Shown: positions 1-5,483 of the stretch, piece after piece
Position numbering within the stretch: position 1 is the first letter of the stretch
Layout: the number at the start of each line of letters is the position of its first letter
NCBI GenBank assembly: GCA_012842765.1
Contig: DUWJ01000306.1
Coordinates: forward strand, 1 to 6,084
DNA: 6,084 nt
Reading direction: 5' to 3'
Origin: Bacillota bacterium
GTDB lineage: Bacteria; Bacillota; DTU025
The notes under the pieces: model-generated
What the model was told of the DNA's origin: nothing
Seen by the model: only the letters and a program-made list of their open reading frames with translations
Database searches by the model: none
Position numbers and translations under genes: made by a program

Positions 1-1
1 C

Positions 2-94
2 GATGACTTAATCTGGAGCGAGCAGGTGCGTGAGAAAATCGTTTCCGTGAGAAACAACCCATATGTCACGTCTTATCCTGCCCGCCGCTCATAG
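2..94 (+). CDS. Possible 3' end of an unidentified gene (partial)
   Basis: Frame 2 is open from the window edge to a TAG at 92-94 and gives 30 residues beginning DDLIWSEQVREKI and ending YPARRS. Residue composition and codon choice look like real coding sequence, with a charged helix-like stretch followed by a basic tail. The other rightward frames hit stops almost at once (TGA at 4-6, TAA at 8-10). I do not recognise the family. If real, the gene converges on the htrA-type gene with a 130-base gap. Thirty codons are too few to exclude a chance open frame. Confidence 0.35.
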   Translation, partial: DDLIWSEQVREKIVSVRNNPYVTSYPARRS

Positions 95-183
95 TCTGCT
101 CCCATAAATGGAACTTATTCAAGTTTGGCTTCGAAAGATTCTGGGGAAATATGACCATATGCCACAACCATTAGCGATTCCCC

Positions 184-206
184 GAGGCACAACGTCTGGC
201 TGCCTC
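184..206. terminator. Weak hairpin in the convergent gap, possible terminator
   Basis: GAGGCA (184-189) and TGCCTC (201-206) form a perfect 6-bp GC-rich stem with an 11-base loop, 18 bases past the stop codon of the HtrA-type gene. A smaller CTCT/AGAG hairpin follows at 211-222. Neither strand has a T-tract after the stem, so this is not a classical intrinsic terminator. It is listed because it is the only structured element in the convergent gap 95-224, which otherwise holds nothing I can name. Confidence 0.2.
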
Positions 207-224
207 AACACTCTGGACAGAGCA

Positions 225-1376
225 TTACTTTAGCATGAGCGTGTCTCCGGGATACTCGCCAAGCACTACGGTGAGGTAGTGCTTCTGCCCTCCCCTCAGA
301 ACATACATCACTACCTTGTCGCCCACCTTCTTCTTGCTTATCTCCTCGGCGAGCGACATCTTTGCGGTAATCTGTTTCCCGTCGATCTCCTTGATGACAT
401 CTCCTTCTTTGAGTCCGGCTTTTTCTGCCGGACTATCTTGTATCACATTGGTCACAAGGATTCCGTTGGCATCCGACAGGCCCAGCTGCTTTGCGATATC
501 GTCATCGAGCTGCTGATACCAGATTCCAATCCATGGGGTGGGCCCTTCATCGTAATTGACGATGTCTTTCAGCGTATCTTTGACGGAATTGATGGATATG
601 GCAAACCCAAGTCCCTGTGCGTACGGGATGATCGCCGTGTTTATGCCGATCACTTTGCCTTCCATGTTGATGAGCGGACCTCCGCTGTTTCCGCTATTGA
701 TGGCCGCGTCAGTTTGGATGAGATCCCCAGTGGCCAGAGTTCCGCCAGTCTCGTCGTCTATGCGTCTTCCGACCGCGCTCACAACCCCTGCAGTAACAGA
801 GTGATCAAACCCGTAGGGATTTCCGATAGCCACTACCCAATCCCCTTGACGCAACTTACTCGAGTCGCCCAGCTGGGCTACGGGGAGGTTATTGGCCTTT
901 ATCTTGATGACCGCCACATCGGCATCTTTGTTTCCGTTAACGACTCTTGCAGTGAACTTTCGTCCATCGGTCAGTGTAACCTCCACTTTCCGGGACTCTT
1001 CTACCACGTGATAGTTGGTAACGATATACCCGTCTGGACTGATGATGAACCCTGAGCCCGTGCCCGGCTGTATTCTCTCGCCGCCAAAGAAATCTCGGAA
1101 AAACGGACCGAAGAAGCCGTCATCGGGGAAAGGGGACCTGTAGCTTACTACTCGCTCAGTGTCGATTCTGACCACAGCTGGCCCTACCGTTTCTGCTACA
1201 TCTGCTATAGATGGCAGGTTTCCGCTGTAGCTTGAGGCAACGATCGGCGTTACCGCTGCGGCAGTGTCTCCTTTGCGTTCAGGGAACCCGTATGACACCA
1301 CTACAATCGACGTTATCACGCTGCTTATTATCGCGATAACGACCAGGGGCAGATACTTCTTAAAAGATGCTTTCAT
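225..1376 (-). CDS. Membrane-anchored HtrA/DegP-family serine protease with one PDZ domain
   Basis: This is a trypsin-like HtrA protease (383 aa) acting outside the membrane on misfolded or regulatory envelope proteins. A short basic N-terminus precedes one hydrophobic segment at residues 9-29 with no clear signal-peptidase site, so it is probably a signal anchor. A Phe-rich loop at about 83-98 resembles the LA loop of HtrA proteins. The catalytic triad is visible: His123 (TNYHVV), Asp153 (DADVAVIK) and Ser231 (GNSGGP). One PDZ domain follows at about 281-373, opening with WIGI; there is no second PDZ. Length fits Gram-positive HtrA/DegS-like proteins. The ATG start has GGAGGT 7 bases upstream and overlaps the anti-sigma stop by 4 bases (ATGA). 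It is the last gene of the sigma/anti-sigma operon, so it is either an output of the response or its site-1 protease. The family call is secure; which paralogue (degS, degP, htrA) is not decidable, so no symbol is given. Confidence 0.95.
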   Translation of the reverse strand: MKASFKKYLPLVVIAIISSVITSIVVVSYGFPERKGDTAAAVTPIVASSYSGNLPSIADVAETVGPAVVRIDTERVVSYRSPFPDDGFFGPFFRDFFGGERIQPGTGSGFIISPDGYIVTNYHVVEESRKVEVTLTDGRKFTARVVNGNKDADVAVIKIKANNLPVAQLGDSSKLRQGDWVVAIGNPYGFDHSVTAGVVSAVGRRIDDETGGTLATGDLIQTDAAINSGNSGGPLINMEGKVIGINTAIIPYAQGLGFAISINSVKDTLKDIVNYDEGPTPWIGIWYQQLDDDIAKQLGLSDANGILVTNVIQDSPAEKAGLKEGDVIKEIDGKQITAKMSLAEEISKKKVGDKVVMYVLRGGQKHYLTVVLGEYPGDTLMLK

Positions 1377-2002
1377 CTACCATACCTCCGTTCTGGAGAT
1401 GTTACTTGCATAAAATAGTCATCGTAGATATCACGAAGATCCAGACCATGTTGGCTGGCGTTTGCCGCTTTTCCTGAAGCCTGTGTGGGCTCGAGCAGCC
1501 AAATGTTTTCCCCAAGGACTTCCTCCAGAGCATCGCTTGAACTGAATGTTCCGGCTGCATGGATACGAACACTGGGAGATGTCAGTTCCAACTGGGGATT
1601 AGGTCTGCCGGATGCAATCGGCGGTTGCGATTTGTCTGGTGCGCCGAACAAGCTGATTCCAAGGAGCGCCTGAACCAATGGGATAACAATGAGCGTCCCA
1701 GCGACCGCCGCCGGAATCACCAACTTAATGAATGACCAGGCAGGTTTCGTAGAATCGTCCCGCTTCATCTCCCTATCAAAAGGAATCAAGGTTATCTGGC
1801 GTTCCACCTTTTCCCATACACATTCCGGACATTGCGCAGGGGTCATCGAGCTTAGCGCGCGCTTCACCTCCAGGGTTGCTGTGTATGTTGCCATGCAGCT
1901 TGAACAGACGGCCAGATGCTGCCTGACCCTGTTCCTGTCATCTTCAGAGAGTTCATGGTCGATATAGGCAGAAATGAGGCGCTCAGCCATGTTGCACGTC
2001 AC
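1373..2002 (-). CDS. Transmembrane zinc-finger (zf-HC2/ZAS) anti-sigma factor
   Basis: This 209-aa protein is predicted to bind and inhibit the ECF sigma factor encoded just upstream. The cytoplasmic N-terminus has the ZAS motif H29-x3-C33-x2-C36 (HLAVCSSC) with Cys3 as the usual fourth zinc ligand. A charged linker (about 40-90) leads to one transmembrane helix at about 91-118, then an extracytoplasmic tail of about 90 residues with no recognised domain. Start choice: GTG at 2002 has GGGAGGTGAG at ideal spacing, overlaps the sigma stop as GTGA, and keeps Cys3. The ATG at 1990 would lose Cys3 and sit too far from the ribosome site. An extra pair, C58-P-E-C61, lies between the ZAS domain and the membrane. 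The gene overlaps the HtrA gene by 4 bases, so the three genes are probably translationally coupled. Role rests on domain and operon position; the sensed signal is unknown. Confidence 0.9.
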   Translation of the reverse strand: MTCNMAERLISAYIDHELSEDDRNRVRQHLAVCSSCMATYTATLEVKRALSSMTPAQCPECVWEKVERQITLIPFDREMKRDDSTKPAWSFIKLVIPAAVAGTLIVIPLVQALLGISLFGAPDKSQPPIASGRPNPQLELTSPSVRIHAAGTFSSSDALEEVLGENIWLLEPTQASGKAANASQHGLDLRDIYDDYFMQVTSPERRYGR

Positions 2003-2604
2003 TTTTGGCTCACCTCCCGCGACCGCTCTTCGAGGTAAGGAGAGATTCGCTCCCGGAGCGCTCGCCTGCCCCGGTGTATCCGTGATCTTACGGTCCCAAT
2101 GGATGTGCCCATTATCTGCGCTATCTCTTCATAGGAGAAGCCTTCAATGTCGCAGAGAATGACAGCCATCCGATACTCTGGGGAAATGGAATCGAGCGCG
2201 TCTTGAATGAATGCATCAAGATGGTCCCTGTCATAGACTGTCTCTGGATTGCTGGACATATCCGGGATCTCCTTGTCGAGTTCATCTCCCTCGGATGTAG
2301 TAATTCGTTGGTCAAGAGACTCGATATACGGTCTCCGTTTTCGACGCCGCAGTTCGTCTATATATAGATTAGTCACTATGCGATACAGCCACTTGTCGAA
2401 GGAGGTTCCCCGCTTATAGCTGTCGAACGATCTGTAAGCCCTGACGAAAGCCTCCTGTGTCAAATCACGGGCCTCCTCAGGGTCGCCGCTCATTCGAAGT
2501 GCAATATTGTAAACGGAGTTTTGGTGCCTCCGAACGAGAGATTCGAACTCCGCGGCCTTCGACACGGGCTGTGCAGGTCTTGCAATCGCATATTCGTTGC
2601 TCAA
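1999..2604 (-). CDS. ECF-type RNA polymerase sigma factor (sigma-70 group 4, RpoE/SigW-like)
   Basis: This is an extracytoplasmic-function sigma factor with only regions 2 and 4. Region 2 runs from FESLVRRHQNSVYNIAL through DLTQEAFVRAY (2.2, core binding) to FDKWLYRIVTNLYIDELRRR (2.3/2.4, -10 recognition). A linker of about 35 acidic residues follows. Region 4 contains LCDIEGFSYEEIAQIMGTS and GTVRSRIHRGRRAL, a helix-turn-helix for -35 recognition. The frame is open from a TTG at 2682, but that codon overlaps the likely TATAAT box and lies upstream of the expected transcript start. Of the two remaining candidates, ATG 2628 has no ribosome site. TTG 2604 has GGGTGAT a few bases upstream and yields 201 aa, a normal ECF length, so I chose it; the start is uncertain. 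The stop overlaps the anti-sigma GTG, the classic sigma/anti-sigma pair arrangement. The ECF subgroup and a name such as sigW cannot be assigned from this alone. Confidence 0.93.
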   Translation of the reverse strand: MSNEYAIARPAQPVSKAAEFESLVRRHQNSVYNIALRMSGDPEEARDLTQEAFVRAYRSFDSYKRGTSFDKWLYRIVTNLYIDELRRRKRRPYIESLDQRITTSEGDELDKEIPDMSSNPETVYDRDHLDAFIQDALDSISPEYRMAVILCDIEGFSYEEIAQIMGTSIGTVRSRIHRGRRALRERISPYLEERSREVSQK

Positions 2605-2647
2605 TTGAATCACCCACTCACATGCCATTTGAGCGTCTACCCGTAAT

Positions 2648-2673
2648 AACGACTGACGCAAGAGGCGAGTTCC
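2648..2673 (-). promoter_or_regulatory. Candidate ECF-sigma autoregulatory promoter
   Basis: On the minus strand GGAAC (2673-2669) is followed after 17 bases by CGTT (2651-2648). This matches the general ECF promoter form, with an AAC-containing -35 and a CGT-containing -10. The predicted start near 2641 would leave a short leader before either candidate start codon of the sigma gene. ECF sigma factors commonly transcribe their own operon, so placement and sequence agree. No second copy in front of another gene was seen in this window to confirm the motif. Confidence 0.45.
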
Positions 2674-2720
2674 CTGTGTCAATTATACCTGAAACTACGC
2701 CGGTATGTGAGGGACACAGG
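2673..2720. repeat. 8-bp inverted repeat flanking the sigma operon promoter
   Basis: CCTGTGTC at 2673-2680 and its exact reverse complement GACACAGG at 2713-2720 lie 40 bases apart. One arm falls at the presumed sigma-A start site and touches the ECF -35, and the other lies just beyond the sigma-A -35. This geometry would suit an operator or looping site. With only 8 bp per arm, coincidence remains possible. Confidence 0.3.
2682..2711 (-). promoter_or_regulatory. Candidate housekeeping (sigma-A type) promoter for the sigma operon
   Basis: A perfect TATAAT lies at 2687-2682 on the minus strand, with CTCACA (4 of 6 to TTGACA) at 2711-2706 and an 18-base spacer. Transcription would begin near 2675. 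This gives a basal route to express the operon and means that an upstream TTG at 2682 cannot start the protein from this transcript. The -10 is strong and the -35 moderate. Confidence 0.5.
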
Positions 2721-2735
2721 ATCCTCAATGGGCAC

Positions 2736-2764
2736 TTGCTGGAATTTGCCTGCGTGCGTACACT
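2736..2764 (+). promoter_or_regulatory. Weak candidate promoter for cca
   Basis: TTGCTG (2736-2741) and TACACT (2759-2764) are separated by 17 bases and would start transcription near 2771, just before the GGAAGGAG ribosome site (2772-2779) of cca. Matches to the sigma-A consensus are only 3/6 and 4/6. It is the best rightward candidate in the divergent gap, but not a strong one. Confidence 0.25.
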
Positions 2765-2790
2765 AGAATGCGGAAGGAGTGCGTGTTTGG

Positions 2791-4092
2791 ATGCATCGGA
2801 AAGCAGGAATTGCTCCGCCACAGCCTGTTGTGATTGTTGTGGAGAAGCTAAAAAGCTGTGGACATACCGCGTACATTGCAGGGGGAGCTGTGCGGGACAT
2901 GATTATCGACCAGCGCCGCCCTGGCGATTGGGACATCGCTACTTCTGCTACTCCGGCCGAGGTAAGTTCGTGTTTTGAGCATGTCGTGCCCACGGGGTTA
3001 GCTCATGGAACTGTCACAGTAATAGAGGAAGGCATGAGCATAGAGGTGACCACGTACAGACATGACGGCCCGTATGTTGATGGCAGGCGCCCGGAGCATG
3101 TGGTGTTTTTGGATGACATCGCTGCCGATCTTGCAAGACGGGATTTTACAATAAATGCAATGGCATTCGATCCGACCACAGGCGAGCTAGTCGATCCCTA
3201 TGGCGGCGTGTCCGACATTGAGGCCAGACTCATCCGCTGTGTGGGCGATCCTGCTGAACGGTTCAGCGAAGACAAGCTTAGGATGCTCAGGGCTGTACGT
3301 TTTGCGGCAACGCTCGGATTCAGTGTAGACTCTTCAGTTGTGGATGCCGCGCGGGCGTTGGCGCCAGGGATCGTACAGGTATCGGTGGAACGCATTATGG
3401 ATGAGCTTGTGAAAACCGTGCGTGCTCCGAAACCCGGTGCAGCTCTCGTACTCATGGAGGATATGGGACTTGCCCCCTATATCCTTCCTGAGTTGTGTTG
3501 CGAGGTCGGAGAAGAAGAAAGGAAGGCCCTTTATGCAGCCTGTGATAGATTGCATCCAGAGCCTAAGGAGCGCTTCGCGGCTCTCCTTTCGCCATTGGGG
3601 CCGAACGGTGCTCGCATTGCCTTGGCGAGAATGCGGGTCTCCAACCAGTTTTCCATTACGGTGTCTCGAATAATTGAAGGCGCTCAAAACCTTGGCCAAA
3701 ACCCATCAGACTACGAACTGAGACTGACGGCGTCCCGAGTTGGGCAGGATTGCCTGCTTCCGGCTGTTCGGCTCAACCGCGCATTGTGCAGGCAGGGGAC
3801 AGGGTCTTTGGCGGTTGCGGATCTCGGGAGTGAGGGAATCGAGGCAGTTGAAAGCTTGGAGGAACGAGCCGGGTCAGTGCTGGCCGCAAAGCCTGCGCTG
3901 AGAATTGCTGACCTCGACATCAGTGGCAAGGAGGTTATGGAGGCAACAGGCCTCAGCCAAGGACCCAGAGTAAGGATCGTTTTGCAGCGGCTGCTTGACC
4001 AAGTGCTCCACGATCCGTCGGCCAACAAAAAGGAATGCTTGCTTGAAATGGCAACAGGTATAGCGGAAGAGATGGAGCAGGAATTGGCGTAG
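2791..4092 (+). CDS. cca: CCA tRNA nucleotidyltransferase (class II, poly(A) polymerase family)
   Basis: The product adds or repairs the 3'-terminal CCA of tRNAs in the cytoplasm using CTP and ATP, without a nucleic-acid template. Numbered from ATG 2791 (433 aa), the nucleotidyltransferase head shows GGAVRD at 31-36, the metal-binding pair D46-W-D48, RRDFTINAMAFD at 116-127 and the EDKLRMLRAVRFA helix at 160-172 that carries nucleotide-selection residues. The flexible loop TYRHDGPYVDGRRP (88-101) is intact. Since CC-adding enzymes typically lack this loop, a full CCA-adding enzyme is favoured. The helical C-terminal half has no recognisable HD phosphohydrolase motif. An in-frame GTG at 2779 sits on the GGAAGGAG site itself. 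ATG 2791, 11 bases past it, is the likely start despite the slightly long spacing. It is divergent from the sigma operon; glycerate kinase follows after about 117 bases. Family is certain; exact nucleotide specificity is inferred. Confidence 0.94.
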   Translation: MHRKAGIAPPQPVVIVVEKLKSCGHTAYIAGGAVRDMIIDQRRPGDWDIATSATPAEVSSCFEHVVPTGLAHGTVTVIEEGMSIEVTTYRHDGPYVDGRRPEHVVFLDDIAADLARRDFTINAMAFDPTTGELVDPYGGVSDIEARLIRCVGDPAERFSEDKLRMLRAVRFAATLGFSVDSSVVDAARALAPGIVQVSVERIMDELVKTVRAPKPGAALVLMEDMGLAPYILPELCCEVGEEERKALYAACDRLHPEPKERFAALLSPLGPNGARIALARMRVSNQFSITVSRIIEGAQNLGQNPSDYELRLTASRVGQDCLLPAVRLNRALCRQGTGSLAVADLGSEGIEAVESLEERAGSVLAAKPALRIADLDISGKEVMEATGLSQGPRVRIVLQRLLDQVLHDPSANKKECLLEMATGIAEEMEQELA

Positions 4093-4196
4093 GGGGCACA
4101 CCTGAGATGCGCAGTAGATGCGCTGGGTTGATGACTAATGGTATTTGTGTGCCCATAAGATGGAGCTCGCCAGGGACTGTGCTGATAAGGTTTTTT

Positions 4197-4202
4197 GGGG
4201 GG
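4197..4202 (+). promoter_or_regulatory. Poly-G ribosome-binding site deciding the glycerate kinase start
   Basis: GGGGGGA follows a run of six T at 4191-4196. It lies about 7 bases before TTG 4210, a good Shine-Dalgarno spacing, and overlaps or is too close to the alternatives TTG 4195 and TTG 4204. TTG 4222 would be too far. The T6G6 homopolymer pair is unusual at a start site. Confidence 0.5.
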
Positions 4203-4209
4203 ATTGTGT

Positions 4210-5367
4210 TTGGCCAGATCGTTGAAGGTAGTCATAGCTCCGGATTCGTTCAAGGGAAGTCTTGCTGCAACCGAAGTGTGCCGAGCTGCAGAAGAAGGGC
4301 TTCGCAGGGTGTGGCCCGACGCTGAAGTGGTGCGTGTCCCTATGGCCGACGGTGGAGAGGGGACCGTTGAGGCGTTAGTTGATGCTACCGGCGGTCAAGT
4401 TATTGATGTTGAAGCCACAGGGCCTTTGGGCGACAAGGTGCAGGCTTTCTTCGGCATCCTAGGCGATGGAACGACAGCTGTGATCGAGATGGCAGCCGCG
4501 TCGGGCCTACCGCTTGTGCCTTTAGACAAGCGGAATCCTATGACAGCTACGACGCGGGGAACAGGAGAACTCATCGCCGCGGCGCTGGACAGGGGCTGCC
4601 GGAAGTTCATCATAGGGATAGGAGGCAGCGCCACCAATGATGGCGGGGCAGGGATGGCCCAGGCGTTGGGGGCGCGATTGCTGGACGCTGAAGGAAAAGA
4701 GATAGGACCTGGAGGCGCGGAGTTGGCGAGGCTCACCAGGATAGACACGTCCGGTATGGATCGACGGCTGGTTGGAGCCGAATTCGTTGTAGCAAGCGAC
4801 GTGGACAACCCGCTTACAGGGCCTAATGGAGCGTCGGCGGTATACGGTCCGCAAAAGGGCGCCACCCCGGAGATGGTTCAAGTCCTCAACGCTGCTCTCG
4901 CAAACTATGCCTCTGTCATCCGGCGCGACCTGAGAATCGACGTAGAGGCGATGCCTGGGGCGGGGGCAGCAGGAGGATTGGGCGGAGGCCTTGTGGCCTT
5001 CCTCGGTGCTCGTCTTGAGCCCGGGGTCGAAATCGTAATTGAGACCACGGGACTTAAAGAGAAGGTATCAGGTGCAGATCTGGTCATTACGGGAGAGGGC
5101 CGTATCGATTTCCAAACGCTTTATGGCAAGACCCCTATGGGGGTTGCCAGGGTCGCAACGGAGTGCGGCGTTCCGGTGGCGGTATTGGCCGGGTCTGTGG
5201 CTGACGACGCCAGAGGACTACATGATCACGGAATCGATGCCCTGCTTACCGTGGTCAAAGGGCCGTGCGACCTGGACGCAGCGGTCAGGCGCGCTTATGC
5301 CAACGTGGCTGATGCAGCTGAAACATTGGCCAGGCTTATCGAAATAGGGAGGCGCCAGAGGGGATGA
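4210..5367 (+). CDS. Glycerate kinase, GarK/GlxK (GckA-unrelated) family
   Basis: This cytoplasmic enzyme phosphorylates D-glycerate with ATP; bacterial GarK/GlxK members are known to give 2-phosphoglycerate, feeding lower glycolysis from glyoxylate or serine breakdown. Numbered from TTG 4210 (385 aa, normal family length), family motifs occur in order: APDSFKGSL near 10-18, ADGGEGTVEAL near 46-56, GGSATNDGGAGMAQALGA near 138-155, DVDNPLTGPNGASAVYGPQK near 197-216, a Gly-rich PGAGAAGGLGGG near 249-260, and VITGEGRIDFQTLYGKTP near 292-309. No frameshift or missing block is seen. The frame opens at TTG 4195; I prefer TTG 4210 because of the G6 site upstream, and both start at a rare codon. It follows cca by 117 bases with no convincing terminator or promoter, and precedes murD by 112 bases. 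No glyoxylate or serine pathway gene is adjacent, so the metabolic context is unknown. The symbol (garK, glxK) cannot be chosen. Confidence 0.94.
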   Translation: MARSLKVVIAPDSFKGSLAATEVCRAAEEGLRRVWPDAEVVRVPMADGGEGTVEALVDATGGQVIDVEATGPLGDKVQAFFGILGDGTTAVIEMAAASGLPLVPLDKRNPMTATTRGTGELIAAALDRGCRKFIIGIGGSATNDGGAGMAQALGARLLDAEGKEIGPGGAELARLTRIDTSGMDRRLVGAEFVVASDVDNPLTGPNGASAVYGPQKGATPEMVQVLNAALANYASVIRRDLRIDVEAMPGAGAAGGLGGGLVAFLGARLEPGVEIVIETTGLKEKVSGADLVITGEGRIDFQTLYGKTPMGVARVATECGVPVAVLAGSVADDARGLHDHGIDALLTVVKGPCDLDAAVRRAYANVADAAETLARLIEIGRRQRG

Positions 5368-5390
5368 CCAAAGCGCACTTATTTCCGTAA

Positions 5391-5483
5391 ATGATCCTCG
5401 GCATGGGCACGACTGCAGAACAACAAGATACAGTCTGGGAAGATGCCGGGGGGTTGGGACTTGATGTTGGGGGGCCTTCATGA
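5391..5483 (+). CDS. Small ORF (30 aa) ending on the murD start codon
   Basis: ATG 5391 opens a 30-codon frame, immediately after an in-frame TAA, and ends at TGA 5481-5483. The stop overlaps the murD ATG 5480 as ATGA and abuts the second ATG 5483. The peptide runs from MILGMGTTAEQQDTVWEDAG to a Gly-rich end, GLGLDVGGPS. Codon choice looks coding-like and the overlap would allow translational coupling. Against it, no Shine-Dalgarno precedes ATG 5391 or the internal ATG 5403, and I recognise no family. It may be a leader peptide, a real microprotein, or a chance frame in a gap of 112 bases. Confidence 0.25.
   Translation: MILGMGTTAEQQDTVWEDAGGLGLDVGGPS
5469..5474 (+). promoter_or_regulatory. 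Poly-G ribosome-binding site of murD
   Basis: GGGGGG lies 5 bases before ATG 5480 and 8 before ATG 5483, so ATG 5483 has the better spacing although 5480 is equally in frame. The preceding TT makes TTGGGGGG identical to the element before glycerate kinase. A second G6 run sits at 5448-5453. Confidence 0.5.

Noticed and set aside
110..135. GGAAC-N17-CGAA resembling an ECF promoter on the plus strand
   Set aside because: The -10 element lacks CGTT and it points into the antisense of the protease gene with no target gene.
108..233. 41-codon plus-strand ORF starting at ATG 108
   Set aside because: It has no ribosome site, no recognisable motif, and its end overlaps the HtrA coding region on the other strand.
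279..1055. Long 258-codon plus-strand open frame opposite the HtrA-type gene
   Set aside because: It lies entirely antisense to a gene with a complete catalytic triad and PDZ domain, shows no recognisable domain, and is explained by the codon bias of the real gene.
2629..2682. N-terminal extension of the sigma factor from TTG 2682
   Set aside because: The TTG overlaps the TATAAT box and lies upstream of both predicted transcript starts. The extra residues match no sigma region.
2764..2769. TAGAAT as a -10 box for cca
   Set aside because: No -35 lies at a usable distance (TTGCCT at 12 bases, TTGCTG at 22), and the start would fall inside the ribosome site.
2457..2978. 173-codon Cys/Arg-rich plus-strand open frame across the divergent gap
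   Set aside because: It overlaps the sigma gene antisense and the cca nucleotidyltransferase head in another frame, and its composition is typical of a shadow frame.
4191..4196. T6 run after cca as an intrinsic terminator tail
   Set aside because: No stable GC-rich stem directly precedes it, and it adjoins the glycerate kinase ribosome site.
4107..4325. 72-codon plus-strand ORF between cca and glycerate kinase
   Set aside because: Much of it overlaps the conserved start of glycerate kinase in another frame. The residues are not protein-like and there is no ribosome site.
5448..5474. G-quadruplex upstream of murD
   Set aside because: Only three separated runs of three or more G are present, short of the four needed for a standard three-tetrad structure. 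The runs are better explained as ribosome-site sequence.
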